From: Lutibaculum baratangense AMV1 | Lineage (GTDB): Bacteria; Pseudomonadota; Alphaproteobacteria; Rhizobiales; Tepidamorphaceae | Length of the DNA stretch: 64,000 nucleotides | Direction of reading: 5' to 3' | NCBI RefSeq assembly: GCF_000496075.1 | Contig: NZ_AWXZ01000039.1 | Coordinates: forward strand, 434,001-498,000 | Shown here: positions 38,668 through 47,036 of the stretch, piece by piece | Layout of the letters: every line of letters begins with the position of its first letter | How positions within the stretch are numbered: the first letter of the stretch is position 1 | Program-made: the position numbers and the translations under genes | Notes under the pieces: generated by a model | What the model was told of the DNA's origin: nothing | Databases searched by the model: none | Seen by the model: the letters and a program-made list of their open reading frames with translations, nothing else

Positions 38668-39120
38668 GTGAACCTCGACGCGCGGACACCGGCGCTGTCG
38701 CGCCACGAACTCCAGAGGCTGGGCGAGACGCTCGCCAACGCGCTGCCCGACGCGGTCGTCTTCGCCGACCGGGAGGGCCTCATCCGACACTGGAACGAGG
38801 GTGCCGCCCGGATCTTCGGCTACGATGCGGGGGAGGCGCTCGGCCGATCGCTCGACATCATCATCCCCGAGCGCCTGCGGCAGCGCCACTGGGACGGCTA
38901 CGACCACATGATGCGCACCGGCAGGTCGCAGCATGACGCCGACGAGCTTCTCTCGGTGCCGGCAGTGGCGAAGGACGGGGCAAAGCTCTCCATCCAGTTC
39001 ACGGTCGCCCCTGTCGCGGACGACGAAGGGGGCATTGTCGGCGTGGTCGCCGTGCTGCGCGACGTGACGGAGACCTTCGAGGAGATGAAGCGCCTTCGAC
39101 GGGCGCAGCGCGGCGAGTAG
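38668..39120 (+). CDS. Stand-alone PAS domain protein
   Basis: Cytosolic sensor-type protein of 150 residues made of one PAS domain and short helical ends, without kinase or output domain. The core reads PDAVVFADREGLIRHWNEGAARIFGYDAGEALGRSL, and the C-terminal part VVAVLRDVTETFEE is typical S-box. The segment IIIPERLRQRHWDGYDHMMRTG puts His74 where FixL places its haem-ligand His in RSRHDSYISRYRTT, so haem binding is possible. The GTG at 38668 lies 8 bases after AAGGAGGAGG. It ends the Rrf2 - haemoglobin - 5-FCL operon and faces nnrS. Confidence 0.82.
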   Translation: MNLDARTPALSRHELQRLGETLANALPDAVVFADREGLIRHWNEGAARIFGYDAGEALGRSLDIIIPERLRQRHWDGYDHMMRTGRSQHDADELLSVPAVAKDGAKLSIQFTVAPVADDEGGIVGVVAVLRDVTETFEEMKRLRRAQRGE

Positions 39121-39138
39121 CCAGGCTCCGCCTCATCG

Positions 39139-40353
39139 TCAGGGCCTCGCCGGCCGCACGAGGAGCATACGCGCATAGCCAGCCGCGAAGGCGAGATAGG
39201 CGCCGGCCCACGCCAGCCCTGCGACATTGAGGAGGTCGAGCGCGATCCCGCCGGCATAGGGAGACGCGACCCGCGCGGCCGCGCCGACGATCACGAGGGC
39301 GAAGACCGACAATTCGAGCCGCCCGGCGGTCAGGGGGTGACCCGAGTGCCCGCGGCTCGCCCGCGTCATCACGGCGAGCGTGATCAGGCCGAAGGTTCCT
39401 GCCGTCCACACATGAACCGCCGACTGCGCGTCCACGACCGGAGACAGCGCGGACGTCCCGACCAGGACGAAGCCGAGAGGCACCGTCAGGAACGCCACGT
39501 GCAGCACGGCGAGCAGCGGCTCGGACTGTGTTGCGAGCCCTCGCCATCGCAGGAGTCTCGCGAAGGCCAAGGCTCCTGCCGCGAGGAGAGCAAGACCCGT
39601 CCCCTCGGCGAACGGTTCGAGCACCCACAGGGCCAGCGCCACCGCCGCTACCATTATGGAGGCGGCGTCGACCCTGTCGAAGGTCTTGGGCAGGCGGTCG
39701 GGCGTCCGACTGGCGAGCCAGTTGCGCGTGAAGGCGGGGATGATCCTGCCGCCGATCAGGAGCACGAGCATCAGCACGACCGCCACGCCCGCGCGGAGCG
39801 CGTGGTCTGCCGTTCCCCGGGTGATCGCCTCGTAATGGAACGCTGCATCCGTGAGGCCGAGAAGCGCCACGAGACCGACCACCACCAGGTTGCGGCGATT
39901 GCCTCCCGCGACGACTTCACGCGCGAAGACGAAGACGAGTGCCGCGGGGAAGAGGAGGTCGACGGCCGCCGCGAGATAGGCGCCGATGAGGCCCGAGAAG
40001 GAGGTCGCCACCCGCCCTGCGAGCCAGAGGACGACGAGAAGGGCGAGAAGCCGGCCGGCGACGGGCTTGCGGCCGGTCCAGTTGCTGACGGCGGTTAGGG
40101 CAAAGCCCGCGACGATGGCGAGCACGCCGCCGAAGATCAGCGTGTGCACGTGCCAATCGCGCGGGGTGAAGGCCGTCGGGATCTGCCACAGGCCCATCAT
40201 CGTCGGCAGCCACGCGAGCACCGAGAGGGCCATGGCCAGCGCCCCGCCGAAGAAGAACGGCCGGAACCCGCCGCTGAGCCAGTGCGGCCAGGAGTACCGA
40301 TCTGCCGCCGCCTCTGCTCCGGGTCGCGGGTGGAGAGCCTGAATTGATGCCAC
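39139..40353 (-). CDS. nnrS: NnrS family membrane protein
   Basis: Polytopic protein of 404 residues with about 12 helices, haem- and copper-binding in characterised members, which protects cells from NO stress. Landmarks are LSGGFRPFFFGGALAMALS, DWHVHTLIFGGVLAIVAGFALTAVSNWTG, GGRIIPAFTRNWL and VHVWTAGTFGLITLAVMTRASRGHSG with conserved His residues. It starts with GTG at 40353, preceded by GGAG. It lies downstream of nirK on the same strand, separated by 276 bases containing a hairpin, so it probably has its own promoter. Confidence 0.93.
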   Translation of the reverse strand: MASIQALHPRPGAEAAADRYSWPHWLSGGFRPFFFGGALAMALSVLAWLPTMMGLWQIPTAFTPRDWHVHTLIFGGVLAIVAGFALTAVSNWTGRKPVAGRLLALLVVLWLAGRVATSFSGLIGAYLAAAVDLLFPAALVFVFAREVVAGGNRRNLVVVGLVALLGLTDAAFHYEAITRGTADHALRAGVAVVLMLVLLIGGRIIPAFTRNWLASRTPDRLPKTFDRVDAASIMVAAVALALWVLEPFAEGTGLALLAAGALAFARLLRWRGLATQSEPLLAVLHVAFLTVPLGFVLVGTSALSPVVDAQSAVHVWTAGTFGLITLAVMTRASRGHSGHPLTAGRLELSVFALVIVGAAARVASPYAGGIALDLLNVAGLAWAGAYLAFAAGYARMLLVRPARP

Positions 40354-40576
40354 GGCTAGTGCTCCATCTTTGAAACTGCCTGCAGCCTAGGCGGCCGGCG
40401 CGCGTCAGAGGTTGTCCCAGCTCAAAGACCGAGGGCTTACCCGCCACGTCTCGCCTCAATGGCCGGAGATCGTCCTGGCCACTCGTGGATGATTGGGCGG
40501 GGGCGCAGGATTCGCGGACCCGGGAGGTCGAACGTGAGCGAGTTCGGCGTCGTTGGCCGAGCGCCGCAACGGAGCA

Positions 40577-40599
40577 CGCCGGCCGGAAGGCGGCCGGCG
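40577..40599 (-). terminator. Hairpin downstream of nirK
   Basis: Perfect 9-bp stem CGCCGGCCG / CGGCCGGCG with a GAAGG loop, 31 bases past the nirK stop. No T-tract. It separates nirK from nnrS. Confidence 0.55.
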
Positions 40600-40629
40600 C
40601 GTCCTCGGTCAGGTCTCTACCCGATCAGC

Positions 40630-41667
40630 TCATTCCGCCAGGAGTCCGAGCCTCTCGGGGACGCCCTCCCGGTAGACATCGGGCTGCTCGGGCCCCTCGA
40701 CGATCAGCTTGCCGACGAGGCCGCGCGCCGCCCTGGAGAGGGCATGGTCGACGAGGATGTACTCCCCTGGGACCTCGACCTTGAAGTCGATCGCCGCCGC
40801 GCCTCCGGGCGGAACGCTGATCGTCTGGATGTCCGTCAACGGCTCGGCGGTCAGGCCGCCGAGATTGTAGACCTTGTCGAAGATCTCGCCGATCACGTGG
40901 AAGCTCGAGGTCTTGTTCGGGCCACCGACGCCGAAGTAGATGCGAACCGTCTCGCCCACCTCGGCATGAAGGGCCTTGCCCTCCGTCAGCGCGTTGGCGG
41001 CTCCGTTGAAGACGTAGTACTCGGGCATCTCGTTCAGGAGCTTGTCGTAGCTCTCGCCGAGCTCGCCCCGCGAGCCGTGCGCTTCCTCGGTGTAGATCTC
41101 GCCTTGCATGACGTAGAACTCGCGATCGACCGGCGGGAGGCCCCCTTCGGGTTCGACGAGGATCAGGCCGTACATGCCGTTGGCGATGTGCTGGGCCGCG
41201 AGCGGCACCGCGCAGTGGTAGACGTAGAGGCCGGGGTTCAGGGCCTTGAAGGTGAAGCCCTGCGACTCCTCGCCCGGATCCGCCATCGTGGCGTGACCAC
41301 CGCCATGCAGGCCGGTCACGGCATGGAAGTCGACATTGTGCACCATCCAGCTGTCTTCGTGGTTCTTCAGCCGGACCTCGACCGTGTCACCGACGCGCAC
41401 CCTCGCGAACGGGCCGGGGACCTTGCCGTCGAACGTCCAGTAGCGGTACGTCGTGCCGTCGTCGAGCTGGCCGACGAGCTCGATCGTCTCGAGTTCGATG
41501 CTCACGGTCTCGGCCGTCTGGCGAGCGAGCGGCGCAGGCAGGTCGGTTGCCGCGCGGACGATATTGGCGGCAGCGCCTTCGGCCAGCGCCGTAACCGGGG
41601 CGAGTGAACCCGCCACGGCCATGACGGCGGCTGCGGCGGTTCCCATGAAAAGTGCCCGGGCGTTCAT
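40630..41667 (-). CDS. nirK: Copper-containing nitrite reductase (NO-forming)
   Basis: Periplasmic enzyme of 345 residues reducing nitrite to NO in denitrification. A signal peptide (FMGTAAAAVMAVAGSLAPVTALA) is followed by two cupredoxin domains. All copper ligands are visible: type 1 His110, Cys152, His160 and Met165; type 2 His115, His151 and His308; catalytic Asp113 and His257. The loop HCAVPLAAQHIANGMYG marks a clade different from the classical AniA/NirK PPGMVPWHV form. The start at ATG 41667 suits the signal peptide. No maturation gene (nirV) or NO reductase lies beside it; nnrS is downstream. Confidence 0.95.
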   Translation of the reverse strand: MNARALFMGTAAAAVMAVAGSLAPVTALAEGAAANIVRAATDLPAPLARQTAETVSIELETIELVGQLDDGTTYRYWTFDGKVPGPFARVRVGDTVEVRLKNHEDSWMVHNVDFHAVTGLHGGGHATMADPGEESQGFTFKALNPGLYVYHCAVPLAAQHIANGMYGLILVEPEGGLPPVDREFYVMQGEIYTEEAHGSRGELGESYDKLLNEMPEYYVFNGAANALTEGKALHAEVGETVRIYFGVGGPNKTSSFHVIGEIFDKVYNLGGLTAEPLTDIQTISVPPGGAAAIDFKVEVPGEYILVDHALSRAARGLVGKLIVEGPEQPDVYREGVPERLGLLAE

Positions 41668-41680
41668 TTCAGGTGTCCTT

Positions 41681-41710
41681 TCGACCCGAATAAGTTCGTT
41701 GACGGGTCGA
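41681..41710. promoter_or_regulatory. Inverted repeat in the nirK upstream region
   Basis: TCGACCCG (41681-41688) and CGGGTCGA (41703-41710), a perfect 8-bp inverted repeat with a 14-base AT-richer spacer, 14-43 bases before the nirK start. It could be an operator or a 5'-leader hairpin. It differs from the ATGCAT sites of the Rrf2 regulon and from FNR/NnrR boxes. Confidence 0.35.
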
Positions 41711-41774
41711 GGATACCGCGTGTGCGAAATCGCAGTTTGCTGCGGCGCAAACAACGCGCCGAACGTCCGGCCGG

Positions 41775-42731
41775 CTACGCGAGGCCCATTGACTGCCGCA
41801 GCGCCGGCGACAGCTGAACGGCGAGATAGAGGCAGTAGCCGAACACGAAGACTGCGCCTTCGCCGCGGGTGATCCGCCATCCCGTGACCGCGAACACGAC
41901 CAGCAGGAGCGCGGTGGCCAGCATTGCCCAGATGTCGAAGATGACCACCTCCGGAGGGATATCGATCGGCGAGACCAGGGCCGTCACGCCGGCGATGCCA
42001 AGGATATTGAAGATGTTGCTACCGACGATGTTGCCGAAGGCGACGTCGCCGTGGCGCCGGATGGCCGCCATCACCGACGTGACCAGTTCAGGCAGCGAGG
42101 TGCCGACGGCGACGAGCGTGAGGCCGATGACGGCCTCCGACATGCCGAAGCGCTGCGCGATCTCGACCGCACTGCCGACCAGCAGGCTTGCGCCGAATAC
42201 AACGCCGGCAATGCCACCCACCGTCAGCAGCAGGGAGACTGCCAGGGAATCGGTGGAGGTCGTTTCCTCGGTGGCCGCGATCTTCGTGGAGTTTCGCTCG
42301 GTGCGGTAGGTGTAGACCGTGTAGACCGCGAGGAGGATCAGGAACACGAGCCCAGCGAGACGGTTCAAGGTGCCGACGAGCGCCACTGCCACCAGCAGGA
42401 GGCTGGCCCCCATCAGCACGGTGCCGTCGCGCCGGAACGCCTCCTTCGTGGTGACGACGGGCAGAATGAGCGCCGAGACACCAAGGACGAGCAGGATGTT
42501 CGCGATGTTGCTGCCGACGATGTTGCCGACGGCGATGCCGGGCGCGCCGATCATCGCCGCCTGCACGCTCGCCACGAGCTCGGGGGGCGAGGTGCCGAAG
42601 CCCACCAGGGTGAGGCCGATCACGAGAGGTGAGACGCCAATGCGCGTGGCGACACCCACGCTTCCTCTGACCAGCCCCTCGCCGCCCGCCAGAAGAAGGG
42701 CGAGCCCGGCCACGAGGTAGACCCACGTCAA
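41775..42731 (-). CDS. Calcium/sodium antiporter, YrbG/CaCA family
   Basis: Inner-membrane exchanger of 318 residues with about ten helices and the two inverted alpha-repeats of the CaCA superfamily: GFGTSPPELVASVQAAMIG...GNIVGSNIANILLVLG and VAVGTSLPELVTSVMAAIR...GNIVGSNIFNILGIAG. It would move Ca2+ out in exchange for Na+ or H+. The TTG at 42731, preceded by GGGGGAAAG, gives the usual N-terminus LTWVYLVAGLALLL. A 287-base upstream region holds no gene I can support. It is not functionally tied to nirK. Confidence 0.88.
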   Translation of the reverse strand: MTWVYLVAGLALLLAGGEGLVRGSVGVATRIGVSPLVIGLTLVGFGTSPPELVASVQAAMIGAPGIAVGNIVGSNIANILLVLGVSALILPVVTTKEAFRRDGTVLMGASLLLVAVALVGTLNRLAGLVFLILLAVYTVYTYRTERNSTKIAATEETTSTDSLAVSLLLTVGGIAGVVFGASLLVGSAVEIAQRFGMSEAVIGLTLVAVGTSLPELVTSVMAAIRRHGDVAFGNIVGSNIFNILGIAGVTALVSPIDIPPEVVIFDIWAMLATALLLVVFAVTGWRITRGEGAVFVFGYCLYLAVQLSPALRQSMGLA

Positions 42732-43018
42732 GTTCTTTCCCCCATGAAAACACGATGGCCGCAGGGCTGCGGCGGCTGGCGCCGCTGGTAGATGGGCGAC
42801 CGCGGTGCTGAAAGGAAGGGGGACGACTATGTTCGGACGATCCTCTCGGAGGTATGTCCAGGCGTAAGCCGCATAGAGGCGCCGCCGTCTCACGCCGGCG
42901 GTTAGGAGTGCCCCGTCTCTGCAGGCATCCGTCCCCCGGCGCTCCCGCCGGCCTCTCGAGGGCTGGCGTCTGCGACGAGGCGGCCCACCTCGAGCCGCCC
43001 CGCTGTTGCGTGACGTCG

Positions 43019-43450
43019 TCAGGCGGCCTTCTTGCGACCGCGGGTCTTCGGCTGCACCTGCTGCGGCTTTTGGCCGAGGCCCATCTGCTTGGCGAGCGCC
43101 GAGCGCGCCGCGGCGTAGTTCGGCGCGACCATGGGGTAGTCGGCAGGCAGGCCCCACTTCGCCCGGTACTCTTCAGGCGACAGGTCGTAGTGCGTGCGAA
43201 GGTGGCGCTTCAGGGACTTGAACTTCTTGCCGTCCTCGAGGCAGATGATGTGGTCGGGTGTCACCGACTTCTTGATCGGGACGGCCGGCTTCAACTCGAC
43301 CTTCGGCTCCTCGACGGCACCGGAAGCTGCCGTGGAGAGTGCCTGATAAACTGATCGGATGAGCTCCGGCAGGTCCGACTGCTGGACGGGGTTCTTTCCC
43401 ACATACGCGGCGACAACGTCAGAAGTGAGCTCGATGAGTTCTTCGTTCAT
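43019..43450 (-). CDS. mucR: MucR family transcriptional regulator (Ros/MucR zinc finger)
   Basis: Global silencer-type regulator of 143 residues restricted to alphaproteobacteria; homologues control exopolysaccharide, motility and virulence genes by binding AT-rich DNA. The zinc finger uses Cys70, Asp73, His83 and His87 in CLEDGKKFKSLKRHLRTHYDLS, followed by PEEYRAKWGLPADYPMVAPNYAAARS. The N-terminal 35 residues (DVVAAYVGKNPVQQSDLPELIRSVY) drive oligomerisation in homologues. The ATG at 43450 fits the family. The AT-rich sequence upstream is a likely autoregulatory target. Confidence 0.94.
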   Translation of the reverse strand: MNEELIELTSDVVAAYVGKNPVQQSDLPELIRSVYQALSTAASGAVEEPKVELKPAVPIKKSVTPDHIICLEDGKKFKSLKRHLRTHYDLSPEEYRAKWGLPADYPMVAPNYAAARSALAKQMGLGQKPQQVQPKTRGRKKAA

Positions 43451-43799
43451 GGGGTGTTCCTTTTCTTCTTGAACACCGCCACAGATATACATCTGATGGC
43501 CCACGTCCAGATGCCTTCGAAGATTTTATTTGTAAAACGAGGTGGTGGCCGCGGACGACCGGGAGTCCAGCCGACCGACATCTCGGGACCACTGGTACAG
43601 TGTTTGGGTGGAACGTGCGATATCCCATGCTGCCACATTCGGGGGCGCATGCCGCCGACTTGCCGTTTCTTGAGGCGGATTTCCGATCTCTTCGCGCCGT
43701 TATCTTCCCTTCCCCACTTGACCTCATGCGGCCTGCGCAGCGATTTCGGGCGCGGCGAACCGTCGGGTCCGCAGTCTTGGCGAGCAAGGAGGCAACTGC
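43451..43799. other. Intergenic region between mucR and the ArsC-like gene
   Basis: 349 bases with no gene I can support. The first 90 bases (next to mucR) are the most AT-rich of this neighbourhood, with ATTTTATTTGTAAAA near 43525; such T/A-rich tracts are the kind of site MucR proteins bind, so autoregulation is likely. The right half leads to AAGGAGG before the TTG of the next gene. Confidence 0.45.
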
Positions 43800-44165
43800 T
43801 TGGGAAGCGTCACGATCTACGGCATCAAGAACTGCGACACGATGAAGAAGGCGCGTCACTGGCTCGAGGCACGCGGCATTGGCTACGTGTTTCACGACTA
43901 CACGGTCGCGGGCCTTGCGCCGGAAACGCTCGACGGGTGGCTGGTCCAGACCGGCTGGGAGACACTCCTCAACCGGAGCGGCACCACGTTTCGAAAGCTG
44001 CCGGACGAGGAGAAGGCCGCGCTCGACCAGGATCGGGCACGGCGGCTGATGCTCGCGCAGCCTTCGATGGTCAAGCGGCCGGTGCTGGAGGTTGAGGGCA
44101 GAGGGCTGCTCGTCGGCTTCAGGCCCGAGAGCTATGACGCGTTCTTCGCCGGGACCGGAACCTAG
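43800..44165 (+). CDS. ArsC/Spx-family reductase-like protein (YffB type)
   Basis: Thioredoxin-fold protein of 121 residues. The single active Cys is in VTIYGIKNCDTMKKARHWLE, with later family pieces YTVAGLAPETLDGWLVQTGWETLLNRSGTTFRKLP and MVKRPVLEVEGRGLLVGFRPESYD. YffB-like members bind glutathione and are not proven arsenate reductases. The start is TTG at 43800, chosen because GGAGG lies 8 bases upstream. Confidence 0.86.
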   Translation: MGSVTIYGIKNCDTMKKARHWLEARGIGYVFHDYTVAGLAPETLDGWLVQTGWETLLNRSGTTFRKLPDEEKAALDQDRARRLMLAQPSMVKRPVLEVEGRGLLVGFRPESYDAFFAGTGT

Positions 44166-44215
44166 CATCCGCAGTCTCGGCCGGCGACTTCCTCCGTCCG
44201 TGCAATCCGGCCACG

Positions 44216-44251
44216 CCAAGAATAAGGAGACCTCGGCTTTGCCGAGGTCTC
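44216..44251 (-). terminator. Terminator downstream of the acidic membrane-protein gene
   Basis: Perfect 11-bp stem GAGACCTCGGC / GCCGAGGTCTC with a 3-base loop (44227-44251). On the minus strand it is followed by CTTATTCTT, a T-rich tail, so it terminates the gene ending at 44286. It may also stop the ArsC-like transcript from the other side. Confidence 0.75.
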
Positions 44252-44285
44252 AGTCGGGGAGCTTCGTGCGACCAGGTCGCGGCGT

Positions 44286-44774
44286 CTACCTGGCGGCTTC
44301 GTCCTCGGCGCCATCGAGGTCTTCGACGACCCGCTGCGCCTCGGGCACCGTCCCGGCCTCCGGATCCTCTTCGGCCCGTTGCTGGATGATCCGGTTCTCG
44401 CGTGCTGCCTCGTCGGCAACGCGCGTGTCTTCCGGGTCGACCTCCGCCGGAGACGGCGGTCCGGCCGAGACCGCCTCGCCGGCGTCTCTGACTGCCTCCT
44501 CGACGTCTTTGGCGGCCGCTTCGCCGACCGCGTCCGCCGCGTCGGGCTGGGCAACCGAGCTTTCCGTATTCTCGTCGATGACCCCGCTCTCCGAAACGTC
44601 CGCCGCGTCCGGGCTCTCAATCGCGGGGTTCGTCTGCGCGATCTCCATCTCCTCGTCGCCCGATCCGGCCCACCCGAACGCGAGGACCGCGATAAGGGCG
44701 GCCGCCGAACCGGCGACGAGCCACGATGTCGTCCGTCCTGGGCCGCCGCGCGGCCCGTGATCCTGTTCGCTCAC
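44286..44774 (-). CDS. Acidic single-pass membrane protein of unknown function
   Basis: Hypothetical protein of 162 residues. A short polar N-terminus (SEQDHGPRGGPGRT) precedes one helix (SWLVAGSAAALIAVLAFGWAG) and then about 125 residues very rich in Glu, Asp and Ala, predicted outside the membrane and probably disordered. Runs such as AVGEAAAKDVEEAVRDAGEA may form a coiled coil. No domain recognised. It has a GC3 pattern like its neighbours and a good terminator, so I regard it as a real gene. Confidence 0.65.
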   Translation of the reverse strand: MSEQDHGPRGGPGRTTSWLVAGSAAALIAVLAFGWAGSGDEEMEIAQTNPAIESPDAADVSESGVIDENTESSVAQPDAADAVGEAAAKDVEEAVRDAGEAVSAGPPSPAEVDPEDTRVADEAARENRIIQQRAEEDPEAGTVPEAQRVVEDLDGAEDEAAR

Positions 44775-44963
44775 TGTGCTACTCCTTGATACCCGAGACG
44801 TCGCCGGCGCCGTCGCCGCGCGTCTTCATCCTCGAATCTGCAACGTGAGCCCGCGACGGGGGGTTCCTCGTCGGTGCCAAAAGCGACCTTTCCGAGCGGG
44901 GGGCTCGTGGGCTAGAAGGGCCGGACGAGACTGGACTTCATCTCAAGGCGACAGCGAGACGAC

Positions 44964-46445
44964 ATGAACGAGGCGGTGCGCGAGCCGGTGAGCGCGAAGC
45001 TCATCGAAGGGGCGACGGGAGCGTGGGAGGTGGTCATCGGCATGGAGATCCATGCCCAGGTCACGTCCCAGGCGAAGCTCTTCTCGGGCGCCTCCACGGC
45101 CTTCGGCGGCGCACCGAACAGCCACGTCTCTCTGGTCGACGCGGCGATGCCGGGCATGCTGCCGGTCATCAACGAGTATTGCGTTGCCCAGGCAATCCGC
45201 ACGGGGCTGGGCCTCAAGGCTGAGATCAACCTGAGGTCGGTGTTCGACCGGAAGAACTACTTCTATCCGGACCTGCCGCAGGGCTACCAGATCTCGCAGT
45301 ACAAGTACCCGATCGTCGGCGAGGGCCGGGTGCTCGTCGACCTGCCCGACGGAGAGACGATCGAGGTCGGCATCGAGCGCATCCATCTCGAGCAGGACGC
45401 CGGGAAGTCGATCCACGACCTGCATCCGACGAAATCCTATGTCGACCTGAACCGCTCGGGTGTCGCGCTGATGGAGATCGTCTCCAAGCCCGACCTGCGG
45501 TCCTCGGAAGAGGCGAAGGCCTATGTCACCAAGCTTCGCACCATTCTGCGCTATCTCGGCACCTGCGATGGCAACATGGAGCAGGGCAATCTGCGCGCCG
45601 ACGTGAACGTGTCGGTGCGCCGGCCGGGCAACCCATTCGGCACGCGCTGCGAGATCAAGAACGTGAACTCGATCCGCTTCATCGGCCAGGCGATCGAGTC
45701 GGAGGCGCGCCGCCAGATCGACATCATCGAGGATGGCGGCACGATCGACCAGGAGACGAGGCTCTTCGACCCCAAGACGCTGGAGACGCGCTCGATGCGA
45801 TCGAAGGAGGAGGCGCACGACTACCGCTACTTCCCCGATCCCGATCTTCTGCCGCTCGAGCTGACGCAGGAATGGGTCGACACGCTCGGCGAGAACCTGC
45901 CCGAGCTGCCGGACGAGAAGAAGGCGCGCTTCATCGCCGACTACGGGCTGACGCCCTACGACGCCTCGGTGCTCGTCGTCGAGCGGGAGAACGCGCAGTA
46001 TTTCGAGCAGGTCGCAGCCGGTCGCGACGGAAAGGCAGCCGCGAACTGGGTGATCAACGATCTCCTGGGCGCGCTCAACAGGCAGGGCCACGGCATCACC
46101 GACAGCCCCGTTTCGGCCGATCAGCTCGGCGCGATCATCGACATGATCGGCGAGGGGGTCATCTCCGGGAAGATCGCCAAGGAGCTCTTCGAGATCGTCT
46201 GGAACGAGGGTGGAGACCCGCGCGTGATCGTCGAGGAGCGCGGGATGAAGCAGGTCACCGACACCGGCGCGATCGAGGCGGCCGTCGACGAGGTGATCGC
46301 GGCGAATGCCGACAAGGCCGAGCAGGCGAGGGCCAAGCCCTCGATGGCGGGCTGGTTCGTCGGTCAGGTCATGAAGGCGACGCAAGGCAAGGCGAACCCC
46401 CAGGCCGTCAACGAGCTGGTGCGCCGGAAACTCGGCATCGAGTGA
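44964..46445 (+). CDS. gatB: Asp-tRNA(Asn)/Glu-tRNA(Gln) amidotransferase subunit B
   Basis: Protein of 493 residues that activates the misacylated tRNA for transamidation in the GatCAB complex. The N-terminal catalytic cradle reads [24 protein letters not shown] and [19 protein letters not shown]; the C-terminal part contains the helical and YqeY-like tail domain ([16 protein letters not shown]). It is full length. gatA and gatC are not adjacent, which is common in this group. Confidence 0.96.
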   Translation: MNEAVREPVSAKLIEGATGAWEVVIGMEIHAQVTSQAKLFSGASTAFGGAPNSHVSLVDAAMPGMLPVINEYCVAQAIRTGLGLKAEINLRSVFDRKNYFYPDLPQGYQISQYKYPIVGEGRVLVDLPDGETIEVGIERIHLEQDAGKSIHDLHPTKSYVDLNRSGVALMEIVSKPDLRSSEEAKAYVTKLRTILRYLGTCDGNMEQGNLRADVNVSVRRPGNPFGTRCEIKNVNSIRFIGQAIESEARRQIDIIEDGGTIDQETRLFDPKTLETRSMRSKEEAHDYRYFPDPDLLPLELTQEWVDTLGENLPELPDEKKARFIADYGLTPYDASVLVVERENAQYFEQVAAGRDGKAAANWVINDLLGALNRQGHGITDSPVSADQLGAIIDMIGEGVISGKIAKELFEIVWNEGGDPRVIVEERGMKQVTDTGAIEAAVDEVIAANADKAEQARAKPSMAGWFVGQVMKATQGKANPQAVNELVRRKLGIE

Positions 46446-46446
46446 G

Positions 46447-46479
46447 CGGACATCAGGCAGCAGGCTTGCCTGACGTCCG
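46447..46479. terminator. Bidirectional hairpin between gatB and the VOC gene
   Basis: Arms CGGACATCAGGCA and TGCCTGACGTCCG form a 13-bp stem with one A/C mismatch and a 7-base loop. It lies two bases past the gatB stop and 8 bases from the stop of the convergent gene. Confidence 0.65.
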
Positions 46480-46486
46480 GGGCGTG

Positions 46487-46915
46487 CTATCCGAGGTCGA
46501 CGGTGCCATCCGGGGCGAGCTTCCAGAACGGGTTGTGGGCGACCTCCCATAGATGCCCGTCGGGATCCGCGTAATAGCCGGAATACCCGCCCCAAGGCGC
46601 TTCCACCGGCCGCTTCACCTCGCCCGCGCCCGCCGCCAGCGCTTCCTCATAAGCCGTGTCCACGCTCGCTCGGTCGGGGAAGTTGAGCGCGATCGCCGTC
46701 GCCGCGGGGGCGCCTGCTGCGGCCACGCCACGCCCCGTGTCATCCGCGAAGCCGCGGCGCGAGAAGAGCGCGAGCGCAACGCCGTTCAACTGGAAGAACG
46801 AGATCTCGCCCGCGACGGAGGAGGGGTGCGATCGCCAGCCGAGGCGCCCGTAGAAGGCTGTGGCTGCGGCCACATCGTCGACCGCAAGCGTTACCAGGGT
46901 CAGTCTCTGTTCCAT
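46487..46915 (-). CDS. VOC (glyoxalase/bleomycin-resistance fold) family protein
   Basis: Small metal-binding-fold protein of 142 residues: LTLVTLAVDDVAAATAFYGRLGW at the N-terminus and YSGYYADPDGHLWEVAHNPFW at the C-terminus, the usual paired beta-alpha-beta units. Members range from lyases to drug-binding proteins, so no substrate is assigned. The ATG at 46915 fits the fold. The longer open frame to 47101 overlaps the promoter of the divergent gene. Confidence 0.85.
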   Translation of the reverse strand: MEQRLTLVTLAVDDVAAATAFYGRLGWRSHPSSVAGEISFFQLNGVALALFSRRGFADDTGRGVAAAGAPAATAIALNFPDRASVDTAYEEALAAGAGEVKRPVEAPWGGYSGYYADPDGHLWEVAHNPFWKLAPDGTVDLG

Positions 46916-47036
46916 TGCTGCTCTCCCGTCTGAATGGAACGTACCATGAACACGCAATTGATCGCGGTCAATGATGGGGTGTCCTCGGAACGATAGGCGG
47001 TGGTGGAGACCTGAATTCCGGAAGGGATAGCGCCCG

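Noticed and set aside
40354-40380. AAAGATGG element before nnrS as a third Rrf2 site
   Set aside because: Only one half resembles the ATGCAT core and no symmetrical partner is present, so it was not listed as a site.
42732-43018. Possible yybP-ykoY-type riboswitch before the Ca2+/Na+ antiporter
   Set aside because: CATACC-like pieces occur on the minus strand but the conserved GGGGAGUA element and the expected pairing are missing.
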